Assembly: GCA_004194705.1 (NCBI GenBank)
Contig: SADC01000870.1
Span: 1-64,000, forward strand
Direction of reading: 5' to 3'
Source of the DNA: Ditylenchus dipsaci
Taxonomy: Eukaryota > Nematoda > Chromadorea > Rhabditida > Anguinidae
DNA length: 64,000 nt
A program made the translations under genes and the position numbers. Within the stretch, counting starts at the first letter, position 1; each line of letters begins with the position of its first letter. The notes under the pieces are model-generated. The model saw nothing but the letters and a program-made list of their open reading frames with translations. It was not told where the DNA came from and ran no database searches. Of this stretch, positions 56,001 to 64,000 are shown piece after piece.

Positions 56001-59000
56001 ATTTTAAAGATGTTCGTACTCGTACCTCTAAAAAATTTTCTCACACTCGTACGAGGTCCAAACACTGGATCCAACAAGGCAAAAAGTCAATTTTTGGTTT
56101 AAATTTTAAAAAGGTCGGCCGCTCCTTGAAAACACGTTTTCTTCACGTTAAAAGTGCTCTGGTGTTAAGTGTTTTGGTTGCTTTTGGGAAAACACCAATT
56201 AAGGAGTTTGGTAGTTGTTGGACTGTCGCGCCTAGAGACAGAAACAGGTCAGGGCCCTGAACAGGGCCTTGACCCGCCTGAGCGACTTTTAGCCAAAAAC
56301 TCTGACCCGAAACCCGCCTGGTCGATTTCAAAAACCATGAACCCTGACCCGAAATTTGCCAGATCCTGAAGCTAAATTTTCCAGAAGTGTTCTTCCAATT
56401 TACCGCCGAAATTTGTCGGTCTGAGCAGTTTTCCAGTACTTACCGTATTGTCTCTAATTGAATGACCGGTCGGTTAAATTTTCGACCTCCCTCTAGGGGT
56501 CGGTTCATTAGAGGTAGTCGATTTATCAAGAAAAACAGTATAATAACAATTTTTATTATTCTTTGCATTTCTTTTATTATTATATACTCTTGACAAACCG
56601 GCACTTGATAAATCGGCACCCCGATAATCCGGCACCATGAGACCGGTTCCGTCAAATTAAATTACTCTTCAAAAACGGCACATCAGGCTGTCCCCGGGAT
56701 GCTGCGTTGTCGAGCGAAGACTGTATTTTGTTTAATTAGCTAATTTTAGTCGCTATCTTATTTAAGACTCATAGTTGTTAAACATTGTTTATCCTGCAAA
56801 TCTAAATAAATTTTAGATGAGTGATATTTGCAAGATAACAGTTTTCACGAAACTATCGGCCGTGGAAGCAAAATGTGATGAGTGTGAAAAGAAGATAAAT
56901 ATGTCAAATGGCATTACAAAAGCTCTTTTTACGCATGCAAACACTTCGAAATATTCGCCAACAAGCTAAAAAGTATTGCAAAGAGCAGCAGTCGCAAAAG
57001 AACGCGATGAACTTAAAGGAGGGCCCTCCTCCCCTAGGAGGGTGTTAGCAATTTAGGTTTGAAAAAGTGGCTTCCGTGGCGCAATGCGTGAGTGTTTGCA
57101 TTTTTTGGCTTAAAATGGTGCCGCAGGCTCGATCCCGCGTAGCGGAATACTATTTTTTGGCTTGTTTTGCCAGTTATAGGGGTAATTTGGGTCGCCGATT
57201 CCGAATCTGGCGTCAAAAAGTCTAAATACCTCTGAAACTGGCCAGACAAGCAAAAATAATAATATGTCACTACGCGGGATTGAACCTACGGCACCATTTT
57301 GGGCCAAAAAACGCAAGCACTTAAGCACTGCGCCACCGAGGCCACTTTTTCAAGGCTAAATGGCTTCCCCCCTTCTTTAAACCCTGAAATTTTCACCAGG
57401 GCCTGTCAGGACCCTGAATTTTTTTCGGGCAGTCCTGAAACCCTGTCCCGAAAATCGCGGGCTATAAAACCCTGACTCGAAACCCGCCCTGAAGGCATTT
57501 GACGCTACTCGTTTATACCCCTCCCAAAAAATCTACTCGGTTTTACCCCTCAAAAAATTTTCAGGGCTACCTAAAAGCATATTTTTTAAAGAAAAAAAGC
57601 TGAAATTAGTAATGGTTCGGCCCTGAGCCTAAGCCTAAGGGCAAAGCCTAAGCCTAAATGCTAAGCCTACAATTATTGGTAGGGGTAAAACCGAGTAGCG
57701 CCAGTCATTTTTCTGTTTCTAGTCGCACCCTGTCAAAAAAATATTATCGCGAATACTACTTCAAGTAGGAGTAGTATAACATAGAAGTGGTATGAAACAA
57801 GCATTTAACCTTAGGCTTTAGACAAGGGTAGGCCAGTGTATGTTAGGACGGACTAAAAAGTGTTTTCCTAATTACAAAAAGTACGAAAAACCTGTTTGAG
57901 TCCGTCTTTACATACGGTGGCCTACCTTAGCTTAAGCCTAAGCCTAAATGCGTAATGGATTAGTATGAACCAGAATATTCTATAGGTTTTGTAGTAGTCT
58001 TTGAAATACTACTCATACTTGGTGTAGTATTGGCGATACTACTCTTTTTGACGGGGCCCACCAGCCCAACAAGTACCGGGAGTTTAGACAAAAGATTTCT
58101 ATTTTGAATCAGGAAGTCATTGGCTTGATTAGAATGAACACAATAGTTTTGTGAGTGTTTCAGTCTTTCAAATTTTTTTCCAGGAACGCAGGATACTCGG
58201 TATGTTGGAGCATATTGTGACCAAGCAAAAACACTTGACACGACGTAAAAAGATTTGTAGAAGACATCAATTCCAAAGGTAATAATAAACTTGATTATTA
58301 TATTGTCGAGGGGATTTCGCTCACGGGTATTTCACGGCTTGGGCAGATTCGGCAAAAACGACAAAAATGAGATTAAGCAAAACGAGTATTAACAAGCAAA
58401 GAATCAAAAAAGACTTTTCGGGGTCAGGCGGTATAGTGCATGCTACATAGCTCAGTGACACTACGTTCACAATGATTGCGAATCCGCCTACGGACCACAA
58501 ACGGATCATTGTGTGCGTAGTGTGAAACTGGACAAATCTTGTTTTGCTACATCTCCTTTTCACCAAATCCCTGATTTCACGAGGTAAAAAATTTTTCTAT
58601 CATTTTTGTCGTAATCACGGTACATGACAAGTTTCCGCTGCAGTAATTTCAGTTTCTGTTTTTTAATATAAGCTTCGTACAAGCATAACTTTTTTTTCAT
58701 TTCCTTGTCATTTTAGCTAGAGAACCCTTATGCATTAACTCTTTTACAAAACCCTTATCAAGGCTAAGAGAAACTTGGAAAAAGGAAATTAAACAAATCG
58801 GATTATGCCAAAACAAAATTTTCTAAACGTGGGTTTCATCTAAAAAAGTTTTCTCGGAAGTTAAGTTGCTTTCCTATTTATTTTAGACAAAACCTACGCT
58901 TGGCGAATTTCGTTTCGGAAATTTTGTTTTGGCAAAACATACGTTTGGCAAATTCTGTTTCTGTGTATCAAAACTTTATAAACTAATTTTGGCGCTTGAT

Positions 59001-60559
59001 ATACCATTTTGTTGGAAATGTCGTCGAATTTTAAAAAGGTATTGGCGAGCAAAACAACAGATGGTTTTTAAAGCTAAAATTTAAAAAAAATATCCAAAAG
59101 TGACAAATTCCACGTCGACTCACCATGCTTAGATAACTCCCACCCTACGGACCTGCAAATCTGTTTTTTGCGTTTTTTAGTTACCACGAGTTTACCTGAT
59201 TACACTTTTCAGATTTTTGTTGAGCACCCGAAAATCTCAAAATCGACCTCAAATTTTCCGATTTTTTAGGCGTTGAAAAATAACTTTCCATGGGGAATCA
59301 ATAAAGGAAATACGGTAGATTATTTCACTTTGACAAGTAGAATATTATTTTACAGATCCATCGCTCAGGTTCGATATACGGTACTTATGTACTTCGGGGC
59401 CCCCATGTAAAGTGTTGGGCTTAGGCTAAGGCAAGGGTAGCCAGCGTATGTTCAAAATATTGTGAAGACTCAAAAATGTTTTTATAACTTTTTTGTAATC
59501 AGGGAAATACATTAGAGTCCGTCCTTACCAGTTTTGGCCAATCAACCGGCGTTATCAACCGGTTTATTCGCCGGTGGACCACGGTTGATCACCTTTCTCA
59601 ACCGGTCTATCAACTGAAAATCAATCAACCGGTGGATGGTTGATGTGGCGGTTGATTGCCGAAAATTGACGATCAACCGGAAATCAATCAACCGGTGGAT
59701 GGTTGATGTGGCGGTTGATTGCCGAAAATTGACGATCAACCGGAAATCAATCAACCGGTTGATGGTTGATGTGGCGGTTGATTACCGGAAATTTTCTATC
59801 AACCGGTAAGAAAGATCGAAAATTTCACCAAAATTAACCTACTGGTTGACCATTCGATCAACCGGTTGATCAACCAAAATCTAATCAACCGGTTGATTGC
59901 CGACAATTTCCAATCAACCGGTTGATCAACCGGAAATCAATCAACCGGTTGATGGTGGATGTGGCGTTTGATAAAATCCAGGCGTGGCCAAGACTGGTCC
60001 TCACATACGCTGGCCTACTATTGCCTAAGTCTAAGCCAAAGACATTACCTAGGCCCACCTTCATCTCCCCCCCCCTAACCCCCGCCCCCAAGTACATAAG
60101 TGCCCGATATACTATTGGCCAATTTTCGAGAAGACATAAAGAACAAACCCAACTTTGAAATGTCGAATAACCTATGGTGTATTAACCAAATATGATCAGT
60201 GGGAAAGTCTGAACGAAGTCCACCTAAAATGGCTATCCTAGTATCTGGCTGTGAAATTTAATTAATTCAGGAACCATTTACATAGCTCTAGGCAGCTTTA
60301 CAACATGGAACAAATGTCCTCAACACATATTGGATGCCCTTTTCGGGCTATAAATGAATTAGATCAATATCGCATAATATTTCGTTCAAAGGAAAGAACA
60401 ATCAAAAAGTTGGAAGTCATGTTAAACTGGTTATGTTATCATTGTCAAGAATGTTCAAAAATTAATTTAAAATATTTTTTAGGTTAGCTGGGCACCTCAA
60501 TTTGATTTATTGTCTCACCCGAAAACAGTCATGTTTTTGACGCATGGTGGCTTGAAAAG
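53064..60559 (+). CDS. UDP-glycosyltransferase UGT-C, N-terminal two thirds
   Basis: Exon 1 (53064-53203) starts with ATG and a signal peptide (M-I-F-C-Q-L-I-F-S-L-T-L-S-Q-I-W-L-F-L-P), then K-I-L-F-T-Y-C-N-G-A-S-S-H-I-G-S-M, whose His is the expected catalytic base. Then 53253-53489 (S-L-A-S-A-G-H-E-I-T-V-L; shift; M-S-A-E-L-Q-K-M-L-D), 53961-54125 (M-R-D-L-L-N-Q-D-W-D-L-L; shift; GVPYVLYSPTLFLPSD), 55242-55380 (R-P-E-V-F-G-N-R-V-R-N-F-A-E-N), 55438 to about 55590 (uncertain), 60271-60415 (GTIYIALGSFTTW, shift, A-I-N-E-L-D-Q-Y-R-I-I-F) and 60483-60559 (W-A-P-Q-F-D-L-L-S-H, MFLTHGGLK). Donor/acceptor phases match UGT-A. The S-x-K-E exon and membrane anchor were not found before the window end. 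The exon around position 200 of the protein (V-G-D-A-K in UGT-A) is also missing, within a 4.7 kb transposon-filled intron. Confidence 0.8.
54535..54788. mobile_element. Palindromic TACCGTATTT-family MITE in UGT-C intron
   Basis: 'taccgtatttctctaatttc' at the left and 'gaaattagaggaaatacggt' at the right. The inside is a near-perfect palindrome ('ttactgtttgagctgtgtaa'). Non-coding. Confidence 0.85.
55736..56067. mobile_element. hAT-type MITE, CAGTGTTTGGAC ends, copy 2
   Basis: 'cagtgtttggac' and 'gtccaaacactg' ends as at 28979; flanking octamers ggtccacc and gatccaac match at 6 of 8. The body repeats 'cgtactcgtac'. It lies in the large UGT-C intron. Confidence 0.75.
57013..57380. mobile_element. 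Palindromic element with tRNA-like boxes in both arms, copy 1
   Basis: Ends 'ttaaaggagggcc' and inverse 'ccccccttctttaa'. The plus-strand arm at 57070-57130 has an A-box-like 'GTGGCGCAATGCGTGAG' and B-box-like 'GGCTCGATCCC'. The minus-strand arm at 57272-57345 has 'GTGGCGCAGTGC' and 'GGTTCAATCCC'. The arms mirror each other around 'gggtcgccgattccgaatct'. Compare copy 2 at 62771. Confidence 0.75.
57808..57955. repeat. GCCTAA-edged palindromic repeat
   Basis: 'ttaggctttagacaagggta' and 'ggccagtgtatgttaggacg' at the left are mirrored by 'gagtccgtctttacatacgg' and 'tggcctacc', then 'gcttaagcctaagcctaa' at the right edge. Confidence 0.75.
59408..60050. repeat. GCCTAA-edged palindromic repeat with internal array
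   Basis: The left half 'gggcttaggctaaggcaagg' with 'gccagcgtatgtt' and right half 'cctcacatacgctggcctac' with 'tgcctaagtctaagcc' are the same family as 57808. A 'caaccggttga' array (59538-59955) has been inserted or amplified between them. Confidence 0.7.
59538..59955. repeat. Minisatellite, 63-bp period, 'atcaaccggttgat' core
   Basis: 'tcaatcaaccggtggatggt' recurs at 59621, 59684 and (as 'ccggttgatggt') 59747, exactly 63 bases apart, with shorter degenerate copies on each side. The core is self-complementary, so the array can fold on itself. Confidence 0.85.
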
Positions 60560-61666
60560 GTAATTGAAAGAACCTAATTATAAGTTAGTATAAAAAGTAG
60601 CGAGGCAAAGATATAAAAGACAGCAGGGCTCTCATCTCAAATTTCTAAATTATTATTATTTTCGATGAATTCACATATTTTTGCCGCATGAGCTCAATGG
60701 TAGTTTTTCGTAAAGAATTGGCTATTGTAATTCTAATATCTCAATTCCGTGTCACTCTTTGCAAGTCATTAAAAATATTTTAAAGCCTAGAATTCAAAAA
60801 AGAATCAAAGCCTGATAAAATGTCTTCGATAGTGATTCTTGTAATAGCTCCGAGGTTATCAAACAATTATAGTGCCAGTACCAGAAAAAAAATAGTAAAA
60901 AGCAGGGTAAGAAAAAATTACTACTTTTCTTGCAACTTCTCGGTAAACTTAAAATCGAATAATTTCCAGCATTATTCCAAACTTTTCGAGCTTCGATTAT
61001 CGAGTCGAATACTCCAAAATTTCGAGTAATCCACACCCCTACATACCTCCTTCCGTATGTATAGAAAAAGTGAGTCTATACAAAATGTAGTCCCTTGTCT
61101 AAGCTATCGATTGGTGGTTTCAAATTCAGTTTGTCTAGCCTCCTGACAAAGTTCCTATTCTTTAAAGCCGCCTATTCATTTTTCAACCAAATTTCACTAC
61201 CATGTTTTTGCAGAATTTCACTACCTTTTTGGGACTTTTTCGGTAAAGGTGACTACGAAAAATGTGCAGAAACAGGCAAGAAAAGAAAGGCGACTTGAAA
61301 GTTAGCAAATGTTGCAGAAAAAATAAAGAAATTATATTTTTAACAATTGAACACCACAAATTGCACTAGAAATGCTGTTTTCGATTAAATTCTAGCCATG
61401 GATCGTTTTCCACTAGATTGAACTTTGATCATTGATAATGACAATCATTACGGATCATCTGTATTGTAATACAAATCGAAAAGTTACAAAAAGTAAAAAT
61501 AAATAAAAAGAATTTTTGAAAAAGCGACTCATATGCTTCATCAATAGAAAATAATCATAAAATTGCGATTTCCACAAAAAATATTACATAAATAGAAAAT
61601 TGACAAATATATTTGTCTTGGCAGGTAAAATGGCCTTTTCGCAATTTTTCAAATTTTACACGCCCT
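60560..61666. other. No gene recognised
   Basis: AT-rich sequence after the last visible UGT-C exon. I looked for the expected S-x-K-E-x-x-C exon of the glycosyltransferase and did not find it. No TIR element is clear. Confidence 0.45.
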
Positions 61667-61883
61667 GAAGGACCATGGTCACCTGTTATAAATTGTCCTC
61701 CCCCAATTCAAAAGAAATTCCCTAATCATTGAACTCGGTTTCCAACAAAACAAGACCTGGAATTAAATTTTAGGTATAGTTTTGTTAGAAATCAAGTTAA
61801 AAATCCGTACAGAAGTTCAATGATTAAGAAATTCTTGTAAACTGGCGGGGGAAAATCGATGTCGTAGACGGCAATATTCCTTC
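61667..61883. mobile_element. Palindromic MITE 'gaaggaccat...attccttc'
   Basis: 'attgtcctcccccaattcaa' at the left and 'aaactggcgggggaaaat' with 'ggcaatattccttc' at the right, around a 'tttccaacaaaacaagacct' hairpin. Same family as 40336 and 42955, more diverged. Confidence 0.7.
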
Positions 61884-62770
61884 AAAGAGAAACACTGCGT
61901 CAAATGGACTGGTCAAATTGACCCAGTTCCGCACAGGCTCAACGAAAAATACTTTGCAGAATGTCAAAAACTCAAACTCATTATTTATAACATTTGTCCC
62001 TACTTTAGGACCCCAAATCTTATTTTTTTAGAATTTTACGACAAATACCATTTTTTATCGGTAAAAGAGCACTCATAAAAGTACTGCAGAAAAGACCTTT
62101 TTTAAAAAGTGATGCCGTAAAATCGAGACCCGCCGGTTTCAATAGAAAAAAATTAGTCTTCTCGGAAACGACCGGCCAAATCGGAATCCTTGCGATTTTT
62201 CGGACCAGACTGGTCAATCACATTTGGCAAAAGACTTCGAAAATCGAGGTAAAAAAGTGTCGGACCCTGGCCGAACCAAGTGGATTTGTATATAATGTAT
62301 TTGTTAATATTTTTTTTAATTTTTTAGACCATTCAGGTGGACATCCATCTTACCGGGTGGCATCCACCGCAGATTTTAGGGATCATGTGGGTAAAATCGC
62401 AAATCTGACCTTGTTTGACCCGATTCCACACATAGTTTTACAACAAAATAGGATGCTTTTTGTTTTTTGAAAACCTTTATTCGGAATTCGGTTTTATGGG
62501 GCTGAAATTGCGATTTCACCTACCCAAATATCCGAACCCTGAGGTATGTACCATCGCGTAAGTTAATATCCACCCGGGTGGTCTTCAAAATTTAAAATTA
62601 TTATAAAAGTTAAAAGCAATCCATTTTTTACTTGAAATCGTGTGGGATATCTGGTTTGTTAGGACCAAAGTTGGGATTTTACCCACCCCAAGCCCAAAAA
62701 TTGAGTCGGGTACCATTGCTGTAAGTGGATACATCCTGAAAAAAACAAATCGTGCTATCATACTTGAAAT
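61884..62770. other. Repeat debris, no gene recognised
   Basis: 62010-62280 shares 'ttgcgatttttcggaccaga' and 'gtcggaccctggcc' type sequence with the interiors of the elements at 11038 and 29410 and with 8940-9060, in the orientation of a decayed pogo-type element. The rest (62330-62770) contains 'gggtgg'-rich sequence without a gene. Confidence 0.4.
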
Positions 62771-63132
62771 TAAAGGAGGAAGAAAAGCTACTTAGGTTTA
62801 AAAAGTGGCCTCGGTGGCGCAGTGTAAAAGCGTTTCCGTTTATTGGCCTACAATGGTGTTGCAGGTTCGATCCACGCGGTGGCATGCTATTTATTTTGGC
62901 TTTTTTGACCAGTTTTAGTGATCTTGCATCCAGTTTTAGTGATTTTTTGGCGCCAGATTCGGAATCAGCGACCCAAATTACTCCTAGAACTGGTCAAACA
63001 AGCCAAAATAAATAGCATATCACCACGTGGGATCGAACCTGCAACACCATTTTGTGCCAAAAAAATCAAATGCTTACCCACTGCGCCATGGAGGCCATTT
63101 TTTCAAACTTAAGTATGTTTCCCTCTCCTTTA
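62771..63132. mobile_element. Palindromic element with tRNA-like boxes in both arms, copy 2
   Basis: Ends 'taaaggaggaagaaaagcta' and inverse 'ccctctcctttaa'. The plus arm (62808-62880) has 'GGTGGCGCAGTGTAAAAGCG' and 'GGTTCGATCC'. The minus arm (63025-63098) has 'ATGGCGCAGTGGGTAAGCAT' and 'GGTTCGATCCC'. The middle 'ttttggcgccagattcggaa' matches copy 1. Both B boxes fit the pol III consensus GGTTCRANNCC. Confidence 0.8.
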
Positions 63133-63374
63133 AATAAAAACACGGTTAGATAAAGCCAAAATTGTGATTTCACCTGCTCGAACCCAAAACCTTAGGTGAG
63201 TACCTGTGGTAGGTGGATCTACCTACGCCAGTAGGGTGGGTAAGTATGAGGTGGGTAGATAAGGCCTAAAATTGACCGAATTAACCTAAAATGACCGACA
63301 GAAAAATATCAACAAAAAATAAACAAGTAAATAAAAAAATTAAAAAAATCGCTATTCACATTATAAAACGGTAC

Positions 63375-63495
63375 GTGACAAAATCCCCTCGGACCGAAAT
63401 CCGCTCGGGGACAAAATCCGCTCGGCCATAACCCGCTTGGGACAAAATCCGCTTGGGCAAAATCCGCTCGACCAAAATCCACTCGGGACGAAATC
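63375..63495. repeat. Short tandem repeat 'acaaaatccgctcggg'
   Basis: About seven degenerate copies of a 15-18 base unit ('gacaaaatccgctcgg', 'gggcaaaatccgctcg'), all in the same orientation. Confidence 0.8.
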
Positions 63496-64000
63496 TTCTA
63501 GTAGTCAAAAATCACATTGAAGAAGGGATCCATAATTTCAAGATAGCTTAGTCTCTCTTCATCGTGTGGCCAATCCCTCCTCCGGTAAATCACCGCTCTG
63601 ATAAATTCCCCGCCGTGAATTTGTCAAATCGAACTTTTTTCTATGAAGAACTCCCATCATTTCAAATGTTTTTTTTATTATCCCCCCGTTCTGCTGAATG
63701 ATCAATGCACCGACTTAACCAAGTGGTCGTCATTTAGTGGGATTTTTTCATGTTTTTCAAGTTTGAAACCCTGTTTTTTAAATTAATTTGAGAATTTCAA
63801 AGATGCTCGAATTACTCGAATTCTGGAGGTGGATACTCATGTAGGGAGGTATGAGGTGGTTTTCCTAGCCACCCTGAGGCTTATTGGTCGACTTATGACT
63901 GTTCTTCAAGAAAAAATTAAATTTCGGCTAAAATTTCGAGGCCTAATACAATTCGGCAAATTCGGCACTTATACAAATAAATACAACCGAAAAAATATTT
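63496..64000. other. No gene recognised
   Basis: AT-rich sequence without recognisable exon, RNA gene or complete element up to the window end. Confidence 0.45.

Noticed and set aside
57625..57672. Interstitial telomere tract
   Set aside because: Only scattered GCCTAA hexamers with mismatches. They recur at the edges of a dispersed palindromic repeat rather than forming a true telomere array.
62808..62880. Functional tRNA gene
   Set aside because: A and B boxes are good but no 7-bp acceptor stem or anticodon stem can be formed, so it is tRNA-like only.
1..64000. Prokaryotic operon, phage or plasmid content
   Set aside because: Introns, metazoan gene families, class II tRNA-Ser without bacterial context, and animal-type DNA transposons all point to a eukaryotic nuclear genome.

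Overview
This window looks like animal nuclear DNA, most likely from a nematode or close relative. It is AT-rich. Genes are broken into short exons by GT-AG introns, many of only 35-67 bases, and other introns are stretched to several kb by DNA transposons. Gene content fits a nematode: UDP-glycosyltransferases, a duplicated F-box/LRR gene and a nuclear receptor. Several palindromic repeats end in TTAGGC/GCCTAA hexamers, the nematode telomere unit. The EGCKG P-box, RAR/ROR-like receptor would suit an early-branching lineage, but that placement is inference. Almost every recognisable gene carries one-base frameshifts, mostly in homopolymers, and the two copies of a 6 kb duplication have compensating one-base differences. 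Much of the apparent breakage therefore probably comes from uncorrected long-read sequence.

Layout. 1-2.5 kb: palindromic repeats. 2.6-8.8 kb: an almost complete glycosyltransferase gene (UGT-A), eight visible exons, with two transposons in one intron. 9-13.3 kb: TIR elements, plus one orphan terminal exon. 13.35-25.49 kb: a direct tandem duplication of about 6.07 kb; each unit carries a tRNA-Ser(AGA), a terminal exon of an unrecognised gene, a minus-strand F-box/LRR gene and several palindromic elements. 26.2-26.6 kb: the 5' exons of a probable cytochrome b561-like protein. 26.9-33 kb: nested transposons and foldback elements with one unexplained GC-richer island. 33.1-40.2 kb: a nuclear receptor with a Q/A-rich N-terminus, an eh1-like motif, a two-zinc-finger DNA-binding domain and a ligand-binding domain. 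40.3-44.4 kb: MITEs and a large foldback element. 44.9-46.4 kb: a minus-strand hAT-derived gene. 46.5-51.3 kb: the C-terminal half of a second glycosyltransferase (UGT-B), probably a pseudogene, whose 4 kb intron holds nested pogo-like elements, one with a CENP-B-type DNA-binding remnant. 53.1-60.6 kb: the N-terminal two thirds of a third glycosyltransferase (UGT-C), with signal peptide. The rest, to 64 kb, is repeats, including two palindromic elements with tRNA-like pol III boxes in both arms.

The genes do not form an operon. The theme is a small glycosyltransferase cluster (lipophilic-substrate conjugation in the ER lumen) embedded in a very dense and diverse population of short inverted-repeat DNA transposons: hAT, pogo, mariner, a Mutator-like element and several families I cannot assign. 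The least ordinary signals are the palindromic tRNA-boxed elements, the TTAGGC-edged family, the conserved module shared by different foldback elements, and the RAR/ROR-like receptor with an eh1-like motif and no visible AF-2 helix.
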